From contig CAZSTA010000170.1 in assembly GCA_964609495.1 (NCBI GenBank), positions 1 through 8,230 on the forward strand: a stretch of DNA of 8,230 bases, read 5' to 3'. The notes below the pieces were generated by a model that saw only the letters and a list, made by a program, of their open reading frames with translations, searched no databases and had not been told where the DNA came from. The position numbers were made by a program, and so were the translations under genes. Source of the stretch: CAZSTA01 sp964609495 [NCBI: uncultured bacterium]. Its GTDB lineage: Bacteria > CAZSTA01. Of this stretch, positions 1 through 6,715 are shown in pieces (positions within the stretch are counted from its first letter, which is position 1; the number at the start of each line of letters is the position of its first letter).

Positions 1-31
1 AAAGTTTCATAGAATTCAATTTCATATTCAC
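1..31 (-). CDS. 5' end of a gene running off the left edge
   Basis: Only the first eight to ten codons are present, so the product cannot be identified. A strong Shine-Dalgarno site (AAGGAGGG, 36-43 on the minus strand) is followed after 4 bases by GTG (29-31) and, two codons later in the same frame, by ATG (23-25). The frame stays open to the window edge (from the ATG: MKLNSMKL). The GTG is closer to ideal spacing, the ATG the more usual codon; the choice stays open. A TTGACA-N16-TATAAT promoter lies about 120 bases upstream on the same strand, which supports a separately transcribed gene rather than the tail of the preceding operon. Confidence 0.6.
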   Translation of the reverse strand, partial: MNMKLNSMKL

Positions 32-50
32 AATTCCCTCCTTATGATCT

Positions 51-80
51 TAATTCGTGTTAATTCGGGTGTTTCGTGGA
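51..80. repeat. Degenerate 10-bp tandem repeat (TTAATTCGTG-like)
   Basis: Three consecutive units read on the plus strand as TTAATTCGTG, TTAATTCGGG and TGTTTCGTGG (starting about base 51-53). They lie in the untranslated leader of the gene leaving the left edge, just upstream of its Shine-Dalgarno site. Similar CACGAA/TTCGTG runs occur between genes in various bacterial genomes, from memory and not checked here. Function unknown. Confidence 0.45.
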
Positions 81-154
81 CAATATCCTGTAGCTACTCC
101 CTTTCCTTCTTGCAGTTTTGTATTACTCTCACCCCCTTTTAATCTTATTATCAT

Positions 155-182
155 ATTATAACATAACTTTAAAATCTGTCAA
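155..182 (-). promoter_or_regulatory. Sigma-70-type promoter for the gene at the left edge
   Basis: The minus strand reads TTGACA (177-182), a 16-base spacer, then TATAAT (155-160). Both hexamers are perfect consensus. Transcription would start near 148 and give a leader of roughly 115-125 bases. The spacer differs from those of the other three promoters in the window, so this one is not an obvious copy of them. The -35 element overlaps the stop codon of the candidate small ORF at 179-316. Confidence 0.75.
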
Positions 183-316
183 CTCTTCTTTTTTGGGCTC
201 GAAGAAGTTAAGCGCTTTTGCTTAGTTGCTTTGGATTTAGTTCTTTTCCTTCCGCTTAAGAGTCGCACGAAATTGCCCCAAAAACCCATTGCAATAAAGT
301 TGGCAAAGTTTTGCAT
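179..316 (-). CDS. Candidate small basic protein, 45 residues, hypothetical
   Basis: An ATG (314-316) opens a 45-codon frame ending in TGA (179-181). A GAGGAG-type Shine-Dalgarno site (327-334) sits 10 bases upstream. The first 20 residues are hydrophobic and aromatic with little charge (MQNFANFIAMGFWGNFVRLL); the rest is a Lys/Arg/Ser-rich tail ending PKKKS. It begins 24 bases after the stop of the STAND/TPR gene and could be the last gene of that transcript. I recognise no family. An ATG in another frame (324-326) directly abuts the same Shine-Dalgarno site and opens a 29-codon frame, so the call is uncertain and this may be non-coding. Confidence 0.3.
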   Translation of the reverse strand: MQNFANFIAMGFWGNFVRLLSGRKRTKSKATKQKRLTSSSPKKKS

Positions 317-340
317 CTCTACTCATCTCCTCTTAATATA

Positions 341-3088
341 TTATAGTTGTTGCCGCCTCCTTTGGGAATCATACTCGGAGAACAACTGCTCTAGTTCACT
401 TCGTTCGGAAGGGGCGAGAGTATCGTAGAGGGATTTACTATTCACTAGACGCTTTAAGTTATTATAAGTCGATTTGATATAAGGGCTATCCGAATTGAGA
501 AACAACTTTAAGGCTTGGCGATAGTTCTCATAAGCGTTTCTTATATCCTCCATCGTCTCATATACCTTCCCGATATTGTTTAGATCGCTAGCCTCTATTT
601 CGGTATTTCCTAATAGCTGATTTATCTTTCGAGAGCTCTGATAATAATTTAGAGCCTCTTCATATTTCCCCTCAGCGCTATAGATAAGACCGAGATTGCC
701 CAGAGTGATAGCTTCCCCATATAGATTGCCCGATCGACGTATTGTCTCCAGGGCTTGAGATAAATAAACTTGAGCGCTCTTAAGATCCCCTAGATCTCGA
801 TAGATAAGACCGATATTACTGAGATCCGCCGCCTGTCCTTCTAAGAATTCAATATCGCGGTGTATCTGCAAGGCGGTATTATATAACTTAAGAGCATCCT
901 CTATATCTCCTTTTCTCCGATGCAATACGGCCATTGCCACCAGATCGCGAGCCTCTCCCTCCCGATTTCCAATCTCTTGATCGACCCTAAATGCCCTCTG
1001 ATAGTAGTTTATAGCTTGATCGGCGTCTCCTAGACCGCTGTAGATCTCTCCAAGGTTGCTTAGATCATCCGCCTCCGCCCGTTTATAGCCAAATTTATGG
1101 TGAAGCTCAAGCGCTTTTTTATAGTATCTCATCGCTTCCTCTAATATTCCTAGATTTACATAGACACCTCCAATATAGCCCAAGATGTCCATCTCTCCTT
1201 GCTGATAACCAAGTTGATGGTGGATATCCAAAGCTCTTCGGTAGTAATTCAAAGCAGAGTTGAGATCTCCCAGCGCAGAGGAGACTCGTCCGATATTGGT
1301 TAGATCATCCGCCTCCGCCTGGCGATATCCATTTTGATGATCTATCTCAAGCGCTTGCTCGAAGTATGATTTTGCCTCCCTCAGTTTCCCTAAGGCACTT
1401 AAGATAAGGCCAATATTTCCGAGATTGTCAGCTTCCTCCTGCCGCTGGTTGATTTTATGATGCAATTCTCTTGCCTGTTTTAGATGTTTCAAAGCCTCTT
1501 CTAAATTGCCCATTGCGACGTTCATCATCCCGAGGTTAGTCGATTGGGCCGCCTCTCCCTTCTCATATCCGATCTGACGAGATACCTCCAGTGATTCCTC
1601 GAAATAGGATTTTGCCTCGTTTATCTCTCCCCTATAGCGATAGATATTCCCGATATTGCCAAGCTGATTAGCCTCTCCCTCCCAATATAGGCTCTCGCGA
1701 TCTATCTTTAACGCTTGCTCGAAGTAGGAGAGGGCTTCGTCCAGATGCCCCCGATCGGTGTGAAATATCCCTAGCTGGTCATATATTCCGCTTAATCCTC
1801 TTTGATAATTGTGCCTCTTGTAAATACGTAAACTCTTATTATATACTTCCTTCGCCTCTTCATATCTGCCTTGTATCTGATATATCATTCCTAACCAGTG
1901 ATACATTGTGCCTTTCAACCAGCCCTTGCTCTTCTCCGCAGTTCGCTTCAGCAGTTTCATCCCCAGCTCAAGATATCCCCAGTCGCGCAGATTTCGAGCT
2001 ATGACATTGAGCATATTGGCAGCATCGTCGAACTCCTCAGCTCGTAGATAGTGATAATGTGCTTCCAACCATTCCCTCAGATCGGAGGGATTCTTTCTGG
2101 CCTTTTTTAACCTCCTATGATAGAATCTACCCACTTGTTTGTGCAGACTTTTCTTTTCCTCCTTCTCAAGTTTATTATGGATATATCTTTTGACTAGATG
2201 ATGCTCATAATATAGCCCGTATATATCTCTATCTAGAAGATATTTGCCCGATAATATATCTACCTCGCTATCGGAGGGAGATAAGGCTTTTAGTTCCTCT
2301 TCAGGTAATGGTTTTCTCACAATCGCCAACTGATTCAGCAGTTCTCTTTCCGATAAGCTCAACTCTCCATAGATCTTATCTATCAAATAGGTCTCCGATT
2401 TTTTGGGATCTTCTATATCCTTCAGAAGTTCTTCGATTGAGCTGACTTGGGCTAGGGCGGAGAATAGCAGAAGAGAGAGGGGGTGTCCTTTAGTTCGCTT
2501 ATGGATGTTAGGCAGAATTCCCTCGTCAACTTCGAGACTCAATCCTGATAATAGCTCCGAAGTTTCTGAGAGAGTCAATCCTCTGAGGGAGAGCTTATAC
2601 TTCCCCTCTATTTGATGATAGAGAGCAGGAAGACGCTTACTTATGATTATAATCCTAGATAGGAGATCGGACTGAAGGAGCGAGGAGAAGAAATTATCCA
2701 AAGCTTCGTCCTTTATCTCGCCATTTCCCCCGAGAAGTGCTTCGAAATCATCAAAGATCAAGAGATATTTTCTATTTAGGCTGTTAGTAAGGGTATTTAT
2801 CTGATATTTAAGGGTAAGATGAGAATTTAAGAGACCTGTCAAAGATCTATCATTATATCGAGATACAAACTGCTCGAACTCGTATATTAACTCCTCGGAA
2901 GTGGGCACATAGAGAAAAGTTTTCCAGAAGACTCCTTCAAATTGATCTTCCGTCTCCTCAACGATCTTCTTGACCAAGGAGGTCTTACCTATACCAGGCG
3001 CCCCAGTTATTACTATGATCCTAGAGCCAGTCATCTGCCACTTTATATCCTTTATATATTTTTGTCTTCCGATAAACATATCAGCCAA
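341..3088 (-). CDS. STAND (NB-ARC-like) NTPase with C-terminal TPR array
   Basis: This is a 915-residue signal-transduction NTPase. In order it shows FIGR at 5-8 (the usual STAND N-terminal motif), Walker A GAPGIGKT at 29-36, Walker B LLIFDD at 109-114, a sensor strand SRIIIISKR at 144-152, GLTLSE near 170-175 and GHP at 201-203. A winged-helix-like region follows at about 235-315 with a LYYEHHLVKRY-type motif. A helical linker leads to twelve exact 40-residue TPR units (391-870) and a 45-residue charged tail. No toxin, protease, nuclease, TIR or DNA-binding HTH domain is visible at either end. The start is TTG: AAGGAGG (3098-3104) lies 9 bases upstream, whereas the next in-frame ATG (3077-3079) is 18 bases away. 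Family knowledge suggests ATP-driven switching or oligomerisation triggered by ligand binding to the TPRs. It lies 167 bases after the sugar permeases with no clear promoter between, so co-transcription is likely. A regulatory role is inference. Confidence 0.88.
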   Translation of the reverse strand: MADMFIGRQKYIKDIKWQMTGSRIIVITGAPGIGKTSLVKKIVEETEDQFEGVFWKTFLYVPTSEELIYEFEQFVSRYNDRSLTGLLNSHLTLKYQINTLTNSLNRKYLLIFDDFEALLGGNGEIKDEALDNFFSSLLQSDLLSRIIIISKRLPALYHQIEGKYKLSLRGLTLSETSELLSGLSLEVDEGILPNIHKRTKGHPLSLLLFSALAQVSSIEELLKDIEDPKKSETYLIDKIYGELSLSERELLNQLAIVRKPLPEEELKALSPSDSEVDILSGKYLLDRDIYGLYYEHHLVKRYIHNKLEKEEKKSLHKQVGRFYHRRLKKARKNPSDLREWLEAHYHYLRAEEFDDAANMLNVIARNLRDWGYLELGMKLLKRTAEKSKGWLKGTMYHWLGMIYQIQGRYEEAKEVYNKSLRIYKRHNYQRGLSGIYDQLGIFHTDRGHLDEALSYFEQALKIDRESLYWEGEANQLGNIGNIYRYRGEINEAKSYFEESLEVSRQIGYEKGEAAQSTNLGMMNVAMGNLEEALKHLKQARELHHKINQRQEEADNLGNIGLILSALGKLREAKSYFEQALEIDHQNGYRQAEADDLTNIGRVSSALGDLNSALNYYRRALDIHHQLGYQQGEMDILGYIGGVYVNLGILEEAMRYYKKALELHHKFGYKRAEADDLSNLGEIYSGLGDADQAINYYQRAFRVDQEIGNREGEARDLVAMAVLHRRKGDIEDALKLYNTALQIHRDIEFLEGQAADLSNIGLIYRDLGDLKSAQVYLSQALETIRRSGNLYGEAITLGNLGLIYSAEGKYEEALNYYQSSRKINQLLGNTEIEASDLNNIGKVYETMEDIRNAYENYRQALKLFLNSDSPYIKSTYNNLKRLVNSKSLYDTLAPSERSELEQLFSEYDSQRRRQQL
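479..1918 (-). repeat. Twelve tandem 120-bp units encoding TPRs
   Basis: Residues 391-870 of the STAND protein divide without gaps into twelve 40-residue units with the pattern GEAxxLxNIGxIYxxxGxxxEAxxYYxxALxI. Eight of the twelve units (3, 4, 5, 6, 8, 10, 11, 12) keep Asn before the I/L-G pair, the position that contacts peptide in kinesin-light-chain-type TPRs. Unit 9 is the most degenerate, with MA replacing the I/L-G pair. At DNA level, units 6 and 8 share an identical 20-base block (1060-1079 and 1300-1319) exactly 240 bases apart, while most others have diverged. Confidence 0.9.
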
Positions 3089-3121
3089 TTTTTATATCCT
3101 CCTTTTAGTCTATACTTCGTA

Positions 3122-3202
3122 TTACCAAGTGACCTCACTCGTTCGGCTGTCTAAATAGCTCATCGCTTCTTCTATAAGAACGTTAAATATTAAAAGCTCC
3201 AT
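3122..3202 (-). CDS. Candidate 26-residue small ORF between permease and STAND gene
   Basis: ATG (3200-3202) follows AGGAGG (3213-3218) at a spacing of 10 bases and opens a 26-codon frame ending in TAA (3122-3124). The product begins MELLIFNVLIEEAM, an acidic amphipathic stretch, and ends SEVTW. It fills half of the 167-base gap between the second permease and the STAND/TPR gene, ending about 18 bases before the latter's Shine-Dalgarno site. It could be a translated leader coupling expression, a small interacting protein, or chance. I recognise no family. The good Shine-Dalgarno site and operon position are the only support. Confidence 0.35.
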   Translation of the reverse strand: MELLIFNVLIEEAMSYLDSRTSEVTW

Positions 3203-3255
3203 CTCAATCCAACCTCCTGCTAAAGGAACAATCCGTTCTCAATCTCATCTCCCTA

Positions 3256-4110
3256 TCATCCCTTCATTCCAGTTAGGGCTATTCCTTTGACGTAATACTT
3301 CTGAGTGAAGAAATAGACTACGAGAACTGGAGCGATGACGACTACTGAGGAGGACATCATCATTGGCCAGTCGGTGATATACCAGCTTAAATGCCTCTGT
3401 TTAAGAACCATTAGTCCTACCTCCAGCGTTCTCATCGACTCGGAATTAGCCATTAATAGCGGCCAGAGGAAATCGGTCCATACTCCCATAAAGGTGAAGA
3501 CCCCCAAGGTAGCGATAGCAGGCTTCGAAAGAGGCACAAATATGCGCCAGTAGATGCTGAACTCCGAGCAACCGTCTATCCGAGCCGCATCCTCCAACTC
3601 CTTAGGGATGGTGAGGAAGAATTGGCGAAGAAGAAACATACCATAGACACTGGAGAGTCCAGGAACGATCAAGCCCCAGTAAGTATCTATCCAATTCAAG
3701 TAGTGGGCGATCAAATAAACGGGAATTAGGGTAACCGTTCCAGGGATCATCATCGTCGCTAGATAAGCGATGAAAAGCTCATCTCGACCGATGAAATTAA
3801 GACGAGCAAAGGCATAAGCGGCTAGTGAGCATATAAACAACTGCCCCAAAACGATAGATGTTGCCACCACAGTGCTGTTGAAGAAGAAACGTCCGAAGCG
3901 CTCTAATTTGAATACGTTAATATAATGCTCCCAGTGAAATTCTTCAGGAATTAGTTGGGGAGGAAAGATGAAGACCATATCGGTTTCCTTCAAGGAGGTA
4001 GATACCATCCAGATGAAGGGGAAGAGCATCGTGAGGGCTACCAAGCACAAGATCGTGTAGAAGACAGTCGTCTTGATCGCCCGCCATATAGAGAAAGGTT
4101 TCTTATCCAT
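3256..4110 (-). CDS. CUT1 sugar ABC transporter permease, MalG type
   Basis: This is a 284-residue inner-membrane permease of the carbohydrate CUT1 class (COG0395, MalG/UgpE-like). About six hydrophobic segments are visible, the first at about 15-38. The cytoplasmic EAA loop that docks the ATPase reads EDAARIDG at 173-180, followed by FVPLSKP at 191-197. The N-terminal PFIWMVSTSLK and the C-terminal end near YYVKGIALTGMKG are typical of the family, and the length is normal. ATG (4108-4110) has GGGAGG 9 bases upstream. It starts 36 bases after the other permease ends, so the pair is surely co-transcribed and forms the heterodimeric channel. Substrate cannot be read from the sequence, but a mono- or oligosaccharide is expected. 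Confidence 0.95.
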   Translation of the reverse strand: MDKKPFSIWRAIKTTVFYTILCLVALTMLFPFIWMVSTSLKETDMVFIFPPQLIPEEFHWEHYINVFKLERFGRFFFNSTVVATSIVLGQLFICSLAAYAFARLNFIGRDELFIAYLATMMIPGTVTLIPVYLIAHYLNWIDTYWGLIVPGLSSVYGMFLLRQFFLTIPKELEDAARIDGCSEFSIYWRIFVPLSKPAIATLGVFTFMGVWTDFLWPLLMANSESMRTLEVGLMVLKQRHLSWYITDWPMMMSSSVVVIAPVLVVYFFTQKYYVKGIALTGMKG

Positions 4111-4146
4111 TAGTTCACACCTCCCGCTCTAATTACTAAACTATAA

Positions 4147-5046
4147 CTACCATTGAAGCATAGATCTTCTCATATATCTAACTTGGATTAGAGTTATCAC
4201 GAAAATTACGGCGAACAATACATAAGCTTGGGCCGAAGCATATCCCATAGTGAAGCGTTCGAATGCGCTTTGATAGATGTGATATCCCACCATATCGGTA
4301 CTCTTGAGAGGTCCTCCCTCAGTCATAGCATAAACGATAGTAAAAGCTTGTAATGAGCCAATTACGGAGGTTATTGCCAAGAAGAAGGTAGTGGGCCTCA
4401 GAAGAGGGAGGGTGATATTCCAAAAGCATCTCCAATTACTCGCCCCATCGATTCTGGCGGCCTCGTAATATGTCTCAGGAATTCCCTGTAAGCCAGCTAG
4501 GAAGATAACCATCTGATAGCCAGCTCCCTTCCAGGTATTCACTATAATAAGGGCGTAAAGAGCCCAGCGAGGGTCGCCCAGCCAATTCACCCCGGGGATA
4601 TGGAACCAACTCAGAAAGTAGTTCAGAAGTCCGAAATCAGGGTCGTATATCCAGGTCCAAACTATGGCGATCGCGACCATCGATACTATCACCGGAAGGA
4701 AGAATATCGTTCTGAACCAGGTAACGCCTTTGAGCTTTTGATTCATAACGAGAGCGATGATGAGACTTACAGTCATCCCTAAGGGGACGCCTACCCCGGC
4801 GAAGATAATAGTGTTCTTCATAGCATTCCAGAAATCACCATCGGTAAAGACCCAGATATAATTTCTCAATCCCACCCAAGGTTTACTACGACTGATGATG
4901 GACCATTTGTGGAAGCTAAGATATAGGCTCCAGAAGAGGGGAATAGCCGCGAAAACTATTAGATGGATAAAAGAGGGTAGGATGAAGAGGTATCCCACTT
5001 TCTTATTCTCACGGCTACGAAATCTATGAATGAATCCCTTTGTCAT
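4147..5046 (-). CDS. CUT1 sugar ABC transporter permease, MalF type
   Basis: This is a 299-residue inner-membrane permease of the CUT1 class (COG1175, MalF/UgpA-like). A short basic N-terminus (RFRSRENKK, 8-16) precedes the first membrane segment YLFILPSFIHLIVF. The EAA loop reads EAARIDG at 195-201 and ITLPLLRP at 211-218. I chose the ATG at 5044-5046 because AAGGAG (5055-5060) lies 8 bases upstream. The longer frame from GTG at 5065-5067 would place that Shine-Dalgarno site inside the gene. It pairs with the MalG-type permease 36 bases downstream. It has its own promoter (5098-5126) besides read-through from the binding-protein gene. Its first codons and leader recur as a remnant at 8041-8106. 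Confidence 0.95.
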   Translation of the reverse strand: MTKGFIHRFRSRENKKVGYLFILPSFIHLIVFAAIPLFWSLYLSFHKWSIISRSKPWVGLRNYIWVFTDGDFWNAMKNTIIFAGVGVPLGMTVSLIIALVMNQKLKGVTWFRTIFFLPVIVSMVAIAIVWTWIYDPDFGLLNYFLSWFHIPGVNWLGDPRWALYALIIVNTWKGAGYQMVIFLAGLQGIPETYYEAARIDGASNWRCFWNITLPLLRPTTFFLAITSVIGSLQAFTIVYAMTEGGPLKSTDMVGYHIYQSAFERFTMGYASAQAYVLFAVIFVITLIQVRYMRRSMLQW

Positions 5047-5097
5047 CAGAAACACTCCTTCACACACTAATCGAAAGATGGCCGATTCATATCTCTA

Positions 5098-5126
5098 ATT
5101 ATACTTCATTTATAGAGTTGTGTCAA
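5098..5126 (-). promoter_or_regulatory. Internal sigma-70-type promoter before the permeases (module A)
   Basis: The minus strand carries TTGACA (5121-5126), a 17-base spacer and TATAAT (5098-5103). The 33-base core (5096-5128) matches the cores before the binding-protein gene (6749-6781) and at the right edge (8161-8193), with 29 of 33 bases identical to the former, including spacer positions. The leader down to the permease Shine-Dalgarno site is only about 35 bases. It lies just downstream of the hairpin at 5200-5226, so permeases could be expressed separately from the binding protein. Confidence 0.8.
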
Positions 5127-5199
5127 TTGGATCCGAGGCGTGAAAATCGAGAACCTCATCCCCAGCTTCTCTCCTTCAAGGAAAAGCATATAGAAGATA

Positions 5200-5226
5200 G
5201 GCGTCGAGCCTTTTCAACCCGACGCC
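5200..5226 (-). terminator. Intergenic hairpin after the binding-protein gene
   Basis: A perfect 7-bp inverted repeat (GGCGTCG / CGACGCC) flanks 13 bases. In minus-strand RNA, four more pairs (GGUU with GGCU, mostly wobble) extend the stem to 11 bp with a GAAAA loop. The bases that follow are U-rich but interrupted (UAUCUUCUAUAUGCUUUU), so this is either a weak terminator or a 3'-stabilising structure that leaves binding-protein mRNA in excess over permease mRNA, a common arrangement in sugar ABC operons. It begins about 40 bases after the stop codon of the binding-protein gene. Confidence 0.6.
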
Positions 5227-5265
5227 CTAATATAGTTCCGAACGAGTCTATTAAGGGAAACTCCT

Positions 5266-6552
5266 CTACTTAGCGAATTCCCTATCGAGCTTCTTAGCCG
5301 CATCATCCAAAGCTTTCTGGACCGGAACGCCTCCGATAGTTATCTGCTCGACAGCATCGCTTAAGATATCCGAGAGCTGATCGGCTTTGGTGATCTTCGT
5401 TCCCCAAGGGGCACGCATATATTGGACCTCGTCGTTGAAGATCACCTCGTTGGGATGTTGAGTTTTCAACTCCTCAGCTACAGGGATGACGCCAGGGATA
5501 GCGATTCCGGAGAGGAGTGCCGACTTTTGAACCTCGGGGCCAGTCCAGTACTTGATGAACTCGTAGGCTTCCTTAGGATACTTAGTGGTAGCGGGGATGG
5601 AGTAGTTCGACTCGTAGAAGACGGTTACCCTCTTCTTATTCTGAGGTAATCCGACCACTCCAACCGTCTCCAAATTGAAGTGCTTGGAGAGCTGGAGCCC
5701 GACCATTGACCAGTGACCGCTGAGGACCATCCCTACTCTACCGGTTAAGAACTTATCCCAAGTGCCACCAACCATCGCCGTCCAGTCGGTAGGAGTAGGT
5801 GCTACCTTATGCTTGAGGAGAAGATCGGTAAAGAAGGTGATCGCTTCTACGGTCTCAGGGCTGTTGGTATATCCCTCCGCCTTAGCTCCATCAGGACTCA
5901 GGACATCAGCATCGTTCTGCCAGACCCAAGGGATCCACTGATAGAACCACTTGCTGAAGAGGAAGCCATACTGATCGATCTTCCCATCACCATCAGTGTC
6001 CCTAGTTAGACCTTTAGCGGTGGCGAGGAAATCTTCCCAGGTCCAGCCATCCTTCGGATAATCTAGCCCAGCCTCATTGAACATATCCTTGTTGTAATAG
6101 ATAACCAAAGGAGTGAAGTCGTTGGGAAGTCCATAGAGCTTATCATCGAACTGATGGATAGCGAGGAGCTTCGGGAAGTAGATGCCGAGATCCATATCGG
6201 GGTCTTCCTTGACCAGCGGCATTATATCGAGAAGAGCTTCATTCTCGATAAAGAGAGGTAGCCTCTCGAAATCAGCATTGAAGACATCAGGAGGAGTTCC
6301 TGCAGCGATCGTAGCGAGTAGCTTCTCGATTCCCCCGGGTAAATCATCCATCTTCAACTTAACATCAGGATGCATCTCCTCGAACTTCGCCAGGTTCCTC
6401 TCCCTTTCCTTGCACAGCTCTGATTCCTTCTCATCGGGGCTGCACCCAAAGCCGAGAATCCATATCTCGGCCTTGGCTTTCGCCTGCCCTGTCCAAAGTA
6501 TGGATACAGCGAGCAAGCATACTGCTGAGATCAATAGTAACTTTTTTAACAT
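5266..6552 (-). CDS. Sugar ABC transporter substrate-binding protein (CUT1, SBP family 1)
   Basis: This is a 428-residue secreted solute receptor. A Sec signal peptide is evident: MLKK, a hydrophobic core at 5-21, then QAKAKA, with cleavage probably after Ala26 or Ala28. Cys12 in the core does not sit in a proper lipobox. The hallmark stretch YYNKDMFNEAGLDYP begins at 152 and WTWEDF ends near 175, followed by an EF-hand-like loop DTDGDGKID (185-193), a calcium-site feature seen in some members. Cys37 and Cys47 could form a disulfide. ATG (6550-6552) has a G-rich Shine-Dalgarno site (AAGGGGGG, from 6561) 8 bases upstream. It is first in the operon with the two permeases, with its own promoter at 6751-6779 and a roughly 190-base leader. 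It would deliver a sugar or oligosaccharide to the permease pair; the ligand is not determinable here. Confidence 0.95.
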   Translation of the reverse strand: MLKKLLLISAVCLLAVSILWTGQAKAKAEIWILGFGCSPDEKESELCKERERNLAKFEEMHPDVKLKMDDLPGGIEKLLATIAAGTPPDVFNADFERLPLFIENEALLDIMPLVKEDPDMDLGIYFPKLLAIHQFDDKLYGLPNDFTPLVIYYNKDMFNEAGLDYPKDGWTWEDFLATAKGLTRDTDGDGKIDQYGFLFSKWFYQWIPWVWQNDADVLSPDGAKAEGYTNSPETVEAITFFTDLLLKHKVAPTPTDWTAMVGGTWDKFLTGRVGMVLSGHWSMVGLQLSKHFNLETVGVVGLPQNKKRVTVFYESNYSIPATTKYPKEAYEFIKYWTGPEVQKSALLSGIAIPGVIPVAEELKTQHPNEVIFNDEVQYMRAPWGTKITKADQLSDILSDAVEQITIGGVPVQKALDDAAKKLDREFAK

Positions 6553-6610
6553 AGTTAATTCCCCCCTTAAAATAATTTTGGCGAATTTTTATCGTTACTT
6601 GAGCGTCCAT

Positions 6611-6657
6611 ATTATCTCTGAAATCCTTGAAATCCCCCCTTTCCTATCCGAGATAAT
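6611..6657 (-). promoter_or_regulatory. Possible structured leader element before the binding-protein gene
   Basis: An 8-bp perfect inverted repeat (ATTATCTC 6611-6618 / GAGATAAT 6650-6657) encloses 31 bases. These contain a C6 run (GGGGGG in the transcript) and most of a 9-bp tandem repeat, TGAAATCCT/TGAAATCCC (6619-6636). The G-run resembles the gene's own Shine-Dalgarno site. No known riboswitch class is recognised. The stem is AT-rich and may be chance, but the leader is unusually long for this operon. Confidence 0.3.
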
Positions 6658-6715
6658 CCCCATATATCTTTATCAGACTATCCTCTAAGATAGATATTGA
6701 TGATGATCACCAGTC

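Noticed and set aside
196-225. AAGCGCTTTTGCTTA hairpin as terminator of the STAND gene
   Set aside because: The stem is about 5 bp with no following T-tract on the minus strand, so it was too weak to call.
479-1918. Regular repeats resembling a CRISPR or minisatellite array
   Set aside because: The 120-bp period is in frame, degenerate, and encodes TPR helices; there are no identical short repeats with unique spacers.
3112-3122. ATACTTCGTAT inverted repeat resembling half of a loxP-like site
   Set aside because: It is only a 4-bp arm with a 3-base centre, no partner arm or recombinase is present, and it sits in a plain intergenic gap.
3089-3255. Dedicated promoter for the STAND/TPR gene
   Set aside because: No -35/-10 pair with acceptable spacing is visible in the gap; read-through from the permeases is the better explanation.
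5047-5067. Seven-codon N-terminal extension of the MalF-type permease from a GTG
   Set aside because: The Shine-Dalgarno site AAGGAG lies inside this extension with ideal 8-base spacing to the internal ATG, and the permease remnant at 8106 begins at the equivalent ATG.
6517-6519. Lipobox cysteine (Cys12) making the binding protein a lipoprotein
   Set aside because: The preceding residues are S-A-V, without the small residue at -1, and Cys12 lies mid-way in the hydrophobic core, followed by a normal Ala-x-Ala type cleavage region.
6550-6610. Out-of-frame ATG (6608-6610) preceded by a G6 run, opening a frame overlapping the binding-protein gene
   Set aside because: The G-run is over 20 bases away and the frame enters the binding-protein gene in a different phase with unconvincing composition.
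6182-6688. 168-codon open frame on the plus strand
   Set aside because: It lies mostly antisense to the clear binding-protein gene, has Ser-rich low-quality sequence, no good Shine-Dalgarno site, and runs into the leader region. It is a shadow of codon bias in the real gene.
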